From Vanilla planifolia (taxonomy: Eukaryota > Streptophyta > Magnoliopsida > Asparagales > Orchidaceae): a DNA stretch of 64,000 nucleotides. Shown one piece after another: positions 31,992-46,075 of this stretch. Under the pieces are notes generated by a model. The model did not search any database. It was not told the origin of the DNA and saw nothing but the letters and a program-made list of their open reading frames with translations. The translations under genes and the position numbers were made by a program. Location of the stretch: NCBI GenBank assembly GCA_023846275.1, contig CM043872.1:13323170-13387169 (forward strand). Direction: 5' to 3'. Within the stretch, counting starts at the first letter, position 1, and each line of letters starts with the position of its first letter.

Positions 31992-33690
31992 GTGTAAGAA
32001 CCTAAAAATAGAAGAAATTATGTAAATTATTATTTTGAGATTTAAAAATTATTGAATAACTAATTTGATTTTAAAAACATTTAATAATATGGATTAATTA
32101 GAGTTTTAAAGAGGAAGAAGAAACATTAAAAATATAATAAAAAAACAAATTAATATGTTAAATGACTATTTCATGATTTGGAGTACTTTTTGTAAACTAT
32201 TAAATTCATCTTAAAGTTTATAAACTTAAAAAATGAGATAATAGTTTATTAGAAAATCAATAATATTAAAATCAAGAAAATCCAAAATATTTAGGTCTCA
32301 AAATAAAAATTCAAAATTTTGTAGAAATTAAATAATAGTTTTTTATTGATTTAGAGAATCTAAAAAATTATTTAAAATATTAAATATACTAAGAAAATAA
32401 CAAAATTTGATCTAGAGATAGAATATATAAAAATAGACTAACTTAGGAAAATTATCGTGGCATAAAAAGAAAATGCAACGAAGAAATAGGAGAATGATAA
32501 ATATAAGGATTTTTACACTTAAAAAGTTTTTAAAATATGAAATTGCATAAAAAATTATTAAAATTGGTTGACCTATAGAACTTAGAGTGGAGTCAAACAA
32601 ATTTGTTGATGGATTTTTGAAAATTGTTTTAATAGAAAATTTAAAAAAAATTGAAATTAAATAAAATTTAATTTTTCTAAAACCCAAATTTCTAAAACGT
32701 ACATGGAAAAACCTAGTGGATCCGAAGTGGTTGAAACTATTAGAATCAAAAGCGATGCTTTTGATGGAGGGAGAGGAAGAGTTGGATAACTAAATGGAAG
32801 CATTTAATGGTGGAATTTGAAGAGTATGTGGAAAGGAAGAGACACGAGGCGAGAAGTCAACCGAAAGGCTATAAAAGGTTTTGAGCAAACAATTATGTGG
32901 GAGATTTTGAAATTTTTGAATTTAGAGGAGCAATTATGAATAAAGAAAGCAAAATGAGAGAAAAATAAAAGAAATTAGCTAAGTTAATAAAATTAAGAAA
33001 ACTCCTTATATGACTTAGAAGGAGAATAAATCAAGATTTAAAAAGGATAATTTCATGAACAAATTCAATAAAAAATGTGACTATTGCAATCAGAAAATCA
33101 ATAGACATTTTTATATAATTTAGAGACTTAATATAATATTTCAAAAATATAAATAGTTATTTAAATTAATTTTAATTAGTTGAATCTTTAAGAATTACTT
33201 TCAGACGTTTAAAAATTATTCTATAATTTTTTTGAAAAATATTAAATAAATATTTTAAAAAAATAAATTTTAAAAATTATTAAAGTGACTTAAAATTTTG
33301 TGGCCTTAAAAAAGTATATAAAATTAGCCAACAAATATTTTGAAGGCATTTGGATCGAAAGATGACGTGTTGAATCCAAAAGAACTAAAAGTATTAAGTA
33401 AATTTTAATATTACTATTTTAGTTAAACATCTGAGAAATCGCAAAAGAGGAATCATGCGGCGCAGTGATCTCAATCGGCGGAAACGCCGGCATTGGAGGG
33501 ATTAGGGACACAAGGAGACACATCTGGTGAAGAGAAACTGAAGAAAAGCTTTCGCTCGACCGAAGGGAAGTGCCCAGAAGGACCGGAGGAGAAACAAAAT
33601 GAGGATTAATTCGGCTGCCGGACATTTTTTGAAGGGGCAAGGGAGGAGCCATGACAAGCACATGGCTGCCTGATACAGAAAATGAAATTA
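31992..33690 (+). repeat. Possible LTR with GC-rich leader
   Basis: TGTAAGAACC at 31992 resembles the TGTAACAACC-type start of Tekay LTRs and follows a purine run. A TATA-like CTATAAAAGG lies at ~32870, and a GC-rich patch (33430-33660) sits where a leader would be, as in the solo LTR at 14326-16491. The minus-strand frame 33419-33661 is a by-product of this patch. No partner LTR or PBS was found, so identity and right edge are uncertain. Confidence 0.35.
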
Positions 33691-36600
33691 AAACTTTCTA
33701 TTTTTCAACTGAACATAAAGAGGAAAAAATATGATACTTAAGCCTCGATAAAATTGAAGAAAGATAGACTTGAATATTATTCAAAATTATAAAATAGATA
33801 TTCTTGAACTTACATATATGTGTTTAATGATTGATATTTATCATTTTAGGTCTTCACGTGATAACATTATTTGACAAAAGTCTTCTGAATCTTGCATAAA
33901 TTAGTTAGATAGATAGATAGATAATGTTTGATATGTAATCTCTTGTGATGATCTTGAGGATATATATTTTATTGAGTAACAAATTTATCATATATGTTAA
34001 TTTTTTTATGATAATTTAACAATTGTTTCATTTGTTATATGTTGAGTTCACAAAATGATTATAGTATTTAGTGGCAATATTTTTATGTCTTATATTTTCA
34101 TATTAATGTAAATACGTTCATAAGAAAAGAAAGAATATACAACAAAATATTAAGTATAATTATCGCAAAAAAAAAAGAAACAAAAAGATAAATTTAAAAA
34201 AAGAAAAATATTTGATAAATAGTAGATAATATTGTAAAGGTCAAAAGATAATATGGTGAATAATTATCTAAAATGATGACTAACGTTTTTGAGTAATACC
34301 TCTAGAGATGAGCTAAATGAGTTATTCTTATCGGTTCTTTATTTGGAACGATATCTTCTTAAATATGTTTAATAATTTATAAAATAATTTTATCTTATAT
34401 CAAATTTTAAAAAGATGACAAGTTAAAAATAATAATACAATATCAAAATAAAAAGAAATAAAGATTTTACATGATAATTTAGCTTTATTTTAATTTGTAT
34501 ACATATGCTCACATTACTCTTTTCATAAATTGTATTACTAGAATTGACTTATGCATATGGCTATCCATATCGTATTTTTTATATATTTGTAATTGTTATT
34601 AGTATCGAGCCAATGACAGTAGGCTTATGCCTATTTTTGGGCCAAACATTTTATGTTAAAACATGATACATCATGTACTATAGGGGAATGATGAGACTAT
34701 CATATGATACCGATATAAAAGATGCTTTCTTGACATTTAGCCAAGTTATTTTTTAATTTTTGAGAAAAGGATATGAATTTGATGTTCATCGTGAAATTGA
34801 ATTAAACTTGGTTGAGTTGTAAGTCAATTATATCTTGCATGTTTTAGTTGTTTAAAAGGTTACTATGTTTTTTTATTAGTAGAAATGATTAAAGGTTAAG
34901 GAAGTTAAAAGAGAATATTTTTATTCTTTTCACAATGGAAAAAAAAACATTTTAAAAAATTTATGTTTCTAAAAGTCAAGAGATAAGAAAAAGGATTAGA
35001 TGTTATGGCATTGAATTTTGAGAAAGTTTGGAAATGATTGCTCACACTTAGGAGTTGAAAGAATTGAGAAGCTAATTAGGAGATGATTTTATACTTGGTA
35101 ATGTAAAAAAGAAATGAATTGAGAAAAGTGGAAACTCAAATATAACATAAAAGTTAGGTTGGAATGCTGCATGCACTAGGATGATAATGTAGAAAATTAG
35201 CACAATGAAGGTCTCTATGTGTGGAAATAGCATGGAAATAATGCGAGTACAAGGCTACAATACTATTATAATACTTGAGAGCTAAAATGGAAGAATTTAT
35301 AACACAAATAAAATGGGATGGAATGAGGTAATTGATGGAATTAATGAGAAGAAAGAATATGTTTAAAAAGTTTAAATGAAGAAAAAATAAAATTGAAAAG
35401 ATAAAAAAAATAAAAATTTACCTACCAAAGTGAACCTAAGAAAAATCACTAAATCAACTCAAACACTTAAGCCATCAAATAATATATTTTTTTATTCACA
35501 ACTAATTCATTATTTATTTATTTATAAGATATTCTTTAAATAAAAGATAATAAGTAATTATTTAATACAAAAACAAGTTTTATAACTATTTTTTGAAAGT
35601 TTTTATGCACATAAAATTATTTAATATAAAATTATATTTTGTATTTATTTTTTGAAGACTTTTATATCCATATAATTTTTCAATACAAAAATATACTTTT
35701 TATCTACTTTTTAAAAAACTTTTATTCTTATGTAATTTTTTAATAAAAAACCATATTTTTTATCTACTACTTTAAAACTTTCATTCAAAACTTTCAATAT
35801 TCTAAACACTTTCATTAATATAGTACCAACAATACAATCATAACTTTTAAAGGCTAATATTTATATGTTTATTAATTTAAAAAAGTGTTATGTATGAATT
35901 AAAATTTAAGAAGTTTGAATTTGATTGGTTCAAATTTGAGACTTTGTTATGAGTCTATGCTACATTATTTGCTCCATATGCTTATTAGTTGCTTATGAAT
36001 TTCACATATATTACACGTTTGCTTATATATATGTTGATTTTGGTAAAAAATGTTATATTTTGGCTCACAAGCTCCTTGGATTCAATTTATGAATATAACT
36101 TAATATCACATGAGAATCAATTGTGTCATTTGTCCTAAACATTAGAATGAATAGGGTAAACAAAATAAAAGGGAATTTAATATACGATTCATTAACAAAA
36201 ATTTTTAATTCATATGATGGAGTGAATAAATGGTTTTACTTAGGTTAGAAAGGGCCTAAGTTAATACATCTTATAATTTTCTTGTTAAGAAAAATTTAAA
36301 ATATATTCCATTATATACCAAGGTATCACAAAGTATTACTTAGGCTTGATAATAAATTTGAGACTACATTTTATGATATGGTGAATAAAATTGAAATAAC
36401 AAATTATATTTATAAACTTAAATATCAATGAACTATTGACGACAAAGAAAAAAATGAATTAATAAAAATAATAAAAATTTTAAATAATATGTATTACATT
36501 GGGACATATAATGAAATATTTTATTCTTATGCTTATTTATATAATCAGTCTTATTATGTTATACATGGTAAGATATGTAACTTGGCCTAATGTATGATAT

Positions 36601-38545
36601 AGAGCAAACATATAATGTTTGCATATACGTTAGATAGTTTTCACATATTAAGCTAGTATTTGTTTATTTAACCTTTTTTCTAAAATTAACAACTATAAGT
36701 AAAACATGATTTATCTCATAAGATTATAAGAGAAGAGTGAAAAGATATGTTTACTAATTTACTCAATTTATTTGCTTTTATTTTGGCTCAATAATTATAT
36801 ATTATAAATATTTTAATACTATACAATATTATTGTTTTAGTGAGGACATGAGTCATATTTTAATATTTTTTATTTATTTCCATTATGATGATTATTATAT
36901 GAAGTACGTTTTGAAAATGGAATATAGTATTTTTATGTAATTTTATTTGGATTCACTATTTGATCGTGCAAAAAAATGATTTGAAAAAGTTGGCGATGAT
37001 AAGGAGACCACCACAATGAGAACTTTGGAAATTGGTCCACAAATTTTTCATGCCATTTTTTTTGTTCTCTTTAAATCTATTTTTTTTTTCTGTAATAGTA
37101 ATGGGCACTTGTGACAGAGGTATCATAACTTTTTGCATTTATGATAGATTTCTTCATCTTTCTTCTTTAACTTTTCTTTGTCTTTTGAATCTTTCTTTTT
37201 TGTTCTCTATGGAAAAGCAACTTTTGAACACCCTATTTGACCTGAGTGAAATAGGAACTATCTTATTTTCTAATCATCTTCATTTTATTGGTCATCAAAT
37301 CCTTCAATAGCTTATCAAGTAAGATAGGATACTGCCAACCTTCGATTTTAATTATTATTATCACAAGATTATATTGTGTTATAACACTCTCATAACATTG
37401 TGCACCTCCATTAATAATGATACTAACTCTATAAACATAAATTTTATGGCTTGTTTGAGATTTATTTTAACTTGTAATTATATTTTAAAAGAATTGACAA
37501 TCTAATTTATTATTGAATTGTTTAATCCTAATTGATGGTTTGACTGTTTTGATCCAAGACTAAGATTTTAAATTTTTATATTCATTAAAACATTTCTTAA
37601 ACTTTATTAATTATGCAATAAATTTTAGATAATCTAATCTTTTATTACATATCATCAAAAAATTGTAAAGTTCTTACATATAAAAACTATTTTGCATATA
37701 ATTTTGAATAAATTTAATTTATTCATATATTTGAAAAGAAACATGTGACAATGTAAATTTGACGTATTTAAATATGTAATTTTGAAAACATATAATATTG
37801 TATAAAAATATTAATTAAAAGATTTATTTTGCTAATTTGATTAGGAGATCTTAAAAAAAAACAAGTTTATAATTTATATTCTAAAAGATATTGTCTCATG
37901 CATCATGTTGACGTTTTGTCCTTATTGCTCTTTTTTTTTGATATAGCAACATCTAAGTTATAATTTATTAAATTAAATATTAAAATACTTTTTTTTTAAA
38001 TTTGTTGTCATGAAACACTTACAATAGATTTATGAGCATATCATAAATAAATTATTTCGGTGAATTGATCTGTTATCATACTACTTTTCTTAAAAAAATT
38101 TCTCATAGGAGACACACTTTTGTGTATTGCCTGTAAATATAAATATCAAACTTGGATAAAAACTTTTTACAAACATAAGAAGAAAATGGATACGAACTCT
38201 ATTAACTGTAATAGTGCTAAATGTATATCATAAATATTCGAGCTGTCGTCCTCATCGGCCACCCACCCATCGTCTCTTCGTCGCTTTGGGAGAAATTATA
38301 GGTTACTACATAAAAAGACGGCAAAGAGAGCAAGGGTGAAGGTTTCTCAAATTTACATCTTACGGGCAGCGACGCGACCAGCCGGTGCAGAGAGCTAATG
38401 GAGTGAGCAATTAGCGGTGTAAGACGAATCACTAGTAGTTGACAAGGGGATGCCAGAGAGCAGGGGTAAACAGAGGGGGATAAAAAGAGCTTGGGGCTTT
38501 TGTTTCATACCTTTTCGGAACTCCGTGAGGTCATCTTCCTCGTCG
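33691..38545. other. AT-rich sequence up to a GC-rich gene start
   Basis: No gene is supported. It contains a short (AGAT)n tract (33905-33923) and a 60-bp tandem array (35551-35786). The hydrophobic frame at 37032-37310 is low-complexity and unrecognised. From ~38220 the sequence becomes GC-richer and may be promoter and 5' UTR of the exon at 38546; ATAAAAAG (38480-38487) is a weak TATA candidate. Confidence 0.5.
35551..35786. repeat. ~60-bp tandem array, about four units
   Basis: Units begin near 35551, 35611, 35671 and 35731 and share a TTTAATAnAAAA core, a run of TATTTT and ATCTA-type sequence, then a stretch of A or T and CTTTTAT. The spacing is 60 bases with moderate divergence. The base content is extremely AT-rich. 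Confidence 0.7.
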
Positions 38546-38693
38546 ATGAGATTGTCGTCATCGATGGTAATGGTGAATGTCCAGGATAAGCAGCCTCAGG
38601 TCGGCGGATTGTCGGTGGCCTCCCTTGTGAAGGCGCTTTTCCCTGCGAAGCGCCGGCTTCGACTCGATCCCCCGAAGAAGCTCTACTTCCCCT
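38546..38693 (+). CDS. Putative first coding exon of an unrecognised host gene
   Basis: This GC-rich open segment stands out in AT-rich sequence. ATG 38546 follows in-frame codons open from 38450, and an alternative ATG lies at 38564. It encodes 49 residues, hydrophilic at first and then SLVKALFPAKRRLRLDPPKK, ending LYFP plus one base. The junction CCCT|GTGAGTTTG at 38693/38694 is a good plant splice donor, and translation beyond it becomes AT-rich and unlike a protein. The segment upstream (38220-38545) is also GC-rich, as expected of a plant promoter and 5' UTR. I do not recognise the protein family. It could be the start of a long gene, a gene fragment, or coincidental GC-rich repeat sequence. 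Confidence 0.45.
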
Positions 38694-40340
38694 GTGAGTT
38701 TGTTTATTTTTCGTATAGTTTAACCATCTTTAATTTGAAGCCCTTTGCGCAGCGACAGCAGAAACATGTAATTGTTACTTGTGTGAGGTTTTGGAAGGTA
38801 GGGGTGAGTATAACTTAGGGTTAGGTAGTCAAAATTCTAGAATTTCGATTAAAGTAGTGTTAGATGTTGATCCACTCAATTTCAAATGATTATTAATCGG
38901 CAAAATTTCACCTGCTATCTGAAGTTTAATAATATAAATGAGATTCGAAATATCGATTTCTCATCAAATCATTTTATCCTCAAAGAATTTACTATTGCCA
39001 ACCACTTCAATCGTACTAAAAATTATATCATAGCTTGACAGGTTGCTTTTAAAAATGTTACTTTGGCAAGAGTTACGTGTTTTTCTTTTGGGAATTTGTG
39101 CATCTTTGTCAGAAATATTCGGAAGCTGCTTTTAGTGGAATGCTATTCATATTTGTCAAAAGTCTGCTTTTGATTTTTCGTCTAATTCGAATAGAATTTG
39201 TCCATTAATCAATAAATGATGGTGACATAATTTAGTGCTCGTTATGATCCGTAAAACCAATCCCCAATTTCAATTTTTTGTTTTGGGGTTTGTAATTTTT
39301 TTTCGGAATTGTTTCTGCAGTATGTGTTTAGTTTTGTTTATCTGTACGCACATATTTGTTGCGGATTCTCTAGTGTTTCAGTATTTTTAAGAATTGAATA
39401 ATTAATAATTTATTTATTTTTTCAAAACTTTTGGCAATTGAATGTTGATAACTTTTTTTTAAAATTTTTAAAATATATATATTTTTTAAAACTTGATCGA
39501 TATAATAATAATACATTACTTGTCTATGCATTATCTAATATTTAGTATGGTTATTGTTTTGAGATATCCTTCTTTGTATGCATGATGGAGTTTCATATTT
39601 TAACATATTTTTAATATTTAATTTTAATTTTATTAAATATTATTTTTCATTTTAAAATAAACGAGAACATTTATTTTATTGTTTTGCTAAACTTAATATA
39701 ATAAATTTGATGGACCAAATTAATGACAATATCTAAAATGATATTGAGCTTTTTAATAAAATTTATTTATGAATACATACTATATTAAACAAACTCAGTT
39801 AATTGAAGGAGAAAGTTTTTGATTTAATTATTAGAGCTATTACTCATTGTGGGAATGTAAAGAAGAGCAATTGTTGTGAGGTTACCCACTTCTAGAAAAT
39901 CAAGTGACTTTTTGTTTGGCTTCTAGTCTTTTAGCTTGTTGATTGAGATTCTTGAATGATAGAAGTGGTTTACAGCCTTGAGACTTGGACTTGGATTTGA
40001 TTTTACTATGAAATGAAACCTTCTTCTTTGGTGATGCCTTCTTTTCTTTTTCTTTTTTGGTATTTGTAAAGGTCTTTGATTATTGTTGTTTGACCTTGGT
40101 TTGTAGTTGTTCTTGGGTGGTAGATTTTGGGCTTTTTACCTCCTTTATGTATAAACTATTCTTTAAAAAAAATTCACTATTTTTTTTGTCATAATTGTGT
40201 ATATGTTTGATGACTCTTAAATTAATATCATGGATAGATCATTTTTATATATAAAGAGAGTTTTTCTTATAATAAATTAATTGTAGCCCTTGTGAAATGT
40301 AAGAGATACTAAAAACTTATGGAATAAGCATTAAATTGAA
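38694..40340 (+). other. Probable intron or repeat sequence after the 38.5-kb exon
   Basis: It begins with the GTGAGT donor and is AT-rich, with T-rich stretches typical of plant introns. Pyrimidine-plus-CAG acceptor look-alikes occur at ~39320, but the frame after that one stops at once. A GTTGTTCTTGGGTGGTAG..ATGTATAAAC..(A)n pattern at 40090-40170 resembles the 3' end of a short LINE or SINE copy; this is weak. Confidence 0.35.
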
Positions 40341-41150
40341 GCATTCTAGCATCGCAAAGTATAAGTTCAAGAAGTTTGATGGAAAAGATGATTTTGATGT
40401 TTTGAATATCAAGATGTGAGCACATTTAACTAAAGAAGGTCTGTTCAAGATCTTAACGAGCAAAACGCAATTTGGTGGAACATATAGGGAAAAAGAAATA
40501 GATCAAAATATTTTAGTTCAATTTAGTTGTGCTTGAAAGATGACTTTTTTGGAATGTCATCGATGAGGAAATGTGTATTTCTAATATGAAAGGTTAGGAG
40601 TCTAATATAAGAACAAGTCACTCACAAGCTAGTTACCCTTATAGTAGTTTCTTACTTTTGCCAATTTTTTAATTTTATTTAACAAATTTTTAAGTTGAAG
40701 CATCTAATAAGAACCTTTTAAAATTCTGAAGTTTTGTCATAATAAGGAAAAATGTTTGATGGATTGTTGAATTATTTAGAGTTTAATGAACATATTATAT
40801 AACACCATCAATTACAACTAGAGAGATTTCATTCTTATTGGTTTATAGTTTAGAAGCTGTTCTTCTTGTCTAGCTTTATTGTCTACAACAACCCTTAAAC
40901 CTTCATGTTTTCATCAAGCTTGATGAAGAAAATGCGGAGGTTCGACATCTTGACTTAGATTCACTTCAAGAAAAGACGTTGCTAGCTCAAATGAAACAAC
41001 TTGGTATAAAAAATATAAGAATGCTATTCCAATAAGCAGTTTTGATAGAGGTAAGATGAAATCTTATACTAGATCTCAATAAAGCTCTAATACCAAAATT
41101 GATAAAGAAGGGCAAGAGTGTATTATGCAGTGGGATCTGATCTGAAAAAT
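40341..41150 (+). pseudogene. Ty1/copia gag relic
   Basis: Across stops the translation follows plant copia Gag: KYEFKKFDGKDDFDVLNIKM (~40357) for the KFDG.N.F..W..RM opening, LTKEGLFKIL for the L..QGL.KAL motif, a KNKSLTS stretch (~40609) for the YM.KSLTNKLYLK motif, and a leucine-rich part near 40830-40870 for the LL.SLP region. A degraded knuckle-like piece lies near 41120. Pol was not found downstream, so this is a gag-only fragment. Confidence 0.65.
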
Positions 41151-44100
41151 GACAATAATAAAGGTGATTGTGATGGTAAAGATAAATCCAAATTACAACT
41201 CATATAGCTACATATTGTAACTTAAAAGAACTTAGATTACAATCTATGAATGTACACGTATATATGATAGAAGAAATTATAGTTTTAATAAAGATGTTAT
41301 ACATAGCAAACAATCTTCAATCATTTGTTTATTTTATAAAACATATTTATAGAAGTACAAAACAAAACTTAGATCTAAAACTATAAATATGTTTTATAAA
41401 TTAAAAAATTATGATAATCAGATATAGTTATTAAGTCTTTAAATATATTCAAATATTTTATCATAGTAGATTCACCTTAGTAGTTTATGAATGTCCATAT
41501 CTCTAACTTCTATGAGATGAGTCATTGTTGTCTCAATTTCAAGAAGTAAATATTTAATGGATGAGACAATCCAAATTCAAGAAAACAATATTTTAAATTC
41601 AAGAAATTAATATTTCAAATTTAAAATTTCATGATCTCTTAAATTTAAGAATTTTAAAATATATTTATATCTATTATTTTTTAATTTTTAAATGCATATT
41701 TAAATAGTTTTTGTTAGAGATTAGAATAGTCTTAAATTAATAATGTTTATATTTTATTTTATCTTTTGGTTTTATGGAGATAAATTTAGAATTACAAAAG
41801 TCATTTAAAACCTTTATAGAATGAATCGAGATAGTTGTTTTTGGACTTCGTTAAACTTGAAAACCTCTTCAAGTTAATCTATTGCATGGGTGCATAGAAG
41901 AAAGTTCTTCATGAAGGCGTGTTTGCCATCTCTTTATGTAAATCTTGGTACTCATTTTGACAATCATTAATTGTTGTCTTGTTCTCTTGATCTCTCCGTT
42001 CAAGTTTCGCTCAAGCATGTATTTTGGCACTTTCAGTTGCTCGTCGCCTTCTCCCGCACCTCGATCTTGTTGTTTAATTACGTCCTAAATTGCCTCTACC
42101 TAAATTGGAACTCAACTAGATGACCTCTCATTTCATCCTCCCTGGGCCACAATCTCAATTGGCATGAATCTCCTCTCCATGGACGTACCCATGCTATCAT
42201 CACTTTTGTATTTAAGAATCCATCCATCCATGCTATCATCTCTTTTAGATTGGGAATGAAGGACTTGAATAGTCCCAAATTAGAAGGATTATATTAGCAT
42301 AAGAGGACCAAGTTAGAAGTTACAAGGATTGTAACTCCAGAGAGCTATTGAATGGAGATAATTTTTTAAGCAATCAAAGTGTGTATCACTTCTTAATGTG
42401 GCTTTAATTTTTTACATAAAGATTAGCATGATAAGTATATTTGGTTACAACTTTCATAAATAGTGTGTGATTAGTTTTATCTATTACGATTAGCTAATAT
42501 TATTTTTAACTGAATCTACTCTTAACCCTTGAGTGACAATTAATTAATTTATATATTTAAATGTTAACCCCTTAAAATATTGCTTGTATCTTGAGGATTT
42601 TAAATTTTTTCTTGATAAGAATTAATTAAGTTATTGTTTATGCAAATTCAAGTTATTGGTTGTAATGTGTTATTATATTTTTTCTTAAAAAATAATTTTT
42701 ACATCATCTTTTTCAAATTTTTTTAATTAATTTAATTGAATATTGAAAAGGTTTTAAAATTAAATTCCATATGAAATATGAAATCTTGTTTGTAATCAAA
42801 TATTAGTTTTTTTATTTTTATTATATTTTTTAACTTATTGAAATTATATATTACAACCAAAATAATATCAAGTGAAGAACTTATTGAAGTGTGGTTTAGT
42901 AAGAAAAAGATGAATTATTAGGAATAAAAATTTTAATTTCTTAAAAAATATTTAAAAAATAAGTTTTAAAATAATTTTTTAATAAATTTGAGCAAATTTT
43001 AAAAAATTATTTTATAAATATTTTAATTTTATTTTAAAACATATTAATTTTCTTTTAATAATAACTTTTTATGAAAATTATGAAATAAAAAAATCAACAA
43101 AAATTAAAAATATACATCAATAATTTTTAGGTGATTCAGGTTAAAATTAAGCATATGTCTATTCCTGACAAAAATTAAGAAAAAAGAAAACACAATTAAT
43201 ATAAGTATTTTATCGAAAGACAGACAAACTAAACCCTCAAAACAACGAAACTATAAGGATAGGTGACTATGACCTTACAACAAAATAAACTTGATAACAA
43301 AAGGGTGACATAAAATTGAAATTAATACAAAGAAAAATTTTATGCTTGATGAAATGCTTAACAAGACACAAGTTTTCTACTTGAATCAATTAGGAATAAA
43401 AAAATTTTGAGAACTTAGCCGATTTGGGAAGGAAGGGGAAATTAAAATTTGACATCTAAAAGATGTAGCGAATGGAAGCGATGTGAAACATTGGTTGCTT
43501 ATGGTTTGAATGACAAAATTTGTCATCCAATTTTATTAATATTTCATAAAAAATGCATCAATCCATTATGTTTAAGAATTCTTCTATTTATAGACATTTT
43601 TTAACGACTAAAAACAGTTACCAAACTCGTTATTACTTTCACCGGCATACGTTTTTTCATTAAAAAATGATTATTTAAATAAAAATTATAATGATTAATA
43701 ATAATGACTAAAATAACCGTTGTGTTGGAGCCACATGATTGGAAGCATTATGGATTATTCGATCAAGAAAAATGAGCGATCTAACTATTGGGATTGAACT
43801 AACGCTATTTAGAAATGGGGATTTTATTTAGACTGTTATATTTGAATCATGATCTGATAACTAGATTTAAATCTTATGGACAGATTAAACATGGATGTTG
43901 CGATCGCAAAATTATGTGATCTAACAACTGATTTATAAAATGTTTTTAAATGGTAGATGAGATTATGATCGTCTAATCATGAAATTACGTGATCAAACGA
44001 CTAAAGTCACTCCCTTAATTCGGAAGTTAGCCGCATAAACAAAAGCAAGAAGTTTTGTCCCACATTCCAAAATAGCACATGATATATTTTCTTATAAGTT

Positions 44101-45080
44101 TTACCTGTGCTTTTTAATCAGCCTATTAGGGTTGGTTGCCCCTTAGTTCGCTAAAGAAGTGCTTACCCGTGCTGGTAATTTTATTGCTTTTTTTGTGACA
44201 GATTTGGGAGTTATGACTCAAATCGAAACTATTAAACGAGTTTGAGACTTATGTTCTCTACCTGATTACTATAGTAAATGAGTTCAGAAGTAATACCTAA
44301 ACCTGACACTTGCGCTTTAGTTCTAAGCAATGGCTAGTAAGCTAAATAGATTTAGATTTTAATTTTAATTTAATTTTATTTGTTATTAATAATATTATTA
44401 TTTTTTACTAATTAATTAATATTATTATAATGTATTTTTTACAAAAAGTTGATGAAGGAAGACTTTCAAAGATTATGATCAAAATAAAATGCTTCTTAGC
44501 TAATCCAGATTAGATGATTAAAAATATTGAAAACTTAAATATCTTTTTAAGATTATTAATTTTAATAAAATTAATTTGTGTGCTTTATAAGAAAAATTTC
44601 AATCAAGTTTTATATTCTAATCAAAATAAAATTGAAATACTTAAAATTAAATTTAAAATATATCTTTTAATAATGTCACTTTAATCAAAATGATTTTCAT
44701 GGAATCTGACATCTTTTTTTCTTTTTTTTAAGTTTTTTCATAAACATGAGTATCGACAACTTAAAATATAAAAATTCACTCTAAAAATTTATTAAAAATA
44801 CTTAGGATTTGTTATCATCAAACAAAATATCATAGTTAGGAGTCAACAACACAACACTTATTAATCTTTAGAAATGAGATTGACTCACTGCATCATGCAA
44901 TGGTGAATTTTTGTAATAGTTGGGTGGAATTGAAGCTACATCGAATGGTTTAGTTGCCTATTATCGAGAAGTTACCGCTATTATTACTTGACATCCGACC
45001 TTAACTCTTTTAGATGAACCCTTAGAGGAAGGTTGTTTTACACTTAGGATAAACATAAGGCCTCAACCTCCATGGAATTA
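41151..45080. other. AT-rich region with LTR-like patches, no gene
   Basis: The 41870-42350 stretch is somewhat richer in G+C, and its minus-strand frame (42096-42278) contains a repeated CCATCCATGCTATCATC word (two copies, ~42190 and ~42225). The 43730-44010 stretch has many GATC/TGATC/CTAAC words like those in some copia LTRs, and 43610 has AACGACTAAAAACAGTTA. None could be paired with a second copy. Confidence 0.45.
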
Positions 45081-45370
45081 TAAAGATAATTGCATAGAGA
45101 TCTATAATAAAGTTAGGTTTGAAGTAATAATGTTTGATGATATTTACGAGTCTAACAAATTTTGTAATTCATTGACTCAAATGGAAGATTTTTTCAATAT
45201 TTTTTAATTGGTAAAAGTTTGATGATTATTAATGATTAGTTTTGTAAAAATAAAATTAATAGATCATGCCAAAATATTTTGGATTAATATTTTAGCTAAG
45301 AAATAAATGTTAGATAGAAGAATATACTACAGTGGAACATTTGAATACTTTTAAAGATTTAGTAGTTAAG
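45080..45370 (+). pseudogene. Ty3/gypsy gag fragment
   Basis: The reading KVRFEVIMFDDIYESNKF..SLTQMEDFF, followed by VKIKLIDHAKIFWINILARK, parallels the plant gypsy Gag pattern of F.G...P.EFL.WL...ERVF and VKL.A.KL...A..WW..L. It is short and broken by stops. The non-autonomous element starting at 45633 may have inserted beside or into it. Confidence 0.4.
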
Positions 45371-45632
45371 ACTAATTATTCTAATGTAAATTGATAATTA
45401 GATAATAGGTTTATTTTAAGATTTTGATTAAAACTTAGGAAAGCAACGAGGTTGAATGATCCTTACTTTAGGGGATAACTTGGCTCAAATGATATCAATA
45501 CTTAAGAAATCAATACTTGTGCATGCTAAGTTCAAAACACCAAATTTATCCCCACTTAGTATGCCTAGTCCACCTTTATTATGTGGCACTTAGACTTTTA
45601 GGGACACAATTGAAAATAACTCTCAAAATTAG

Positions 45633-46075
45633 TGATGAAAAAAAGACAAGATGAAATCTTGTAGTTGCATCTTGATCTCCCTAATACCAAATTAATGGGA
45701 GGACAAGAAAGAAGGTAGTAGAGGGGAGATAGTTTCCTAATTTATTGGATTTTCTTGCTCTAATGATAAATCTTATTTTATTAGTAGGAGTATGATCTTC
45801 TAAGCATCAAACTATCAAATATTTATCTCTTATTTACCTCTTATGAAAACATATTTATAGAACTTAAAATGAAAAACATTGAATTAAAAAATAAAATGTC
45901 AAAAACATCCTTTTTAATAAAAAAAAGCAAAAATAAGAATATACGTAAAAAAATAAAATATTATGTCATATATATTACTTAACTCAAATAAAATATAAAT
46001 GTTAAATAAGTAATAAAATGTAAACAAAACATAGTAGAGCTATTCAAATTATCATTTGAATATATCTCGTCTTAT
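45633..46075 (-). repeat. 3' LTR of the non-autonomous element
   Basis: It starts TGATGAAA on the plus strand and aligns with 47770-48244 at many short blocks. Its right edge, near ATATCTCGTCT, is uncertain by about ten bases. Confidence 0.55.

Noticed and set aside
33419..33661. 80-codon minus-strand frame in a GC-rich patch
   Set aside because: Best explained as the leader of a possible LTR starting at 31992; the peptide is Pro/Ser-rich without a known domain.
37032..37310. 92-codon hydrophobic frame
   Set aside because: Phe/Leu/Ser-rich because of T-rich sequence; no family, splice context or promoter support.
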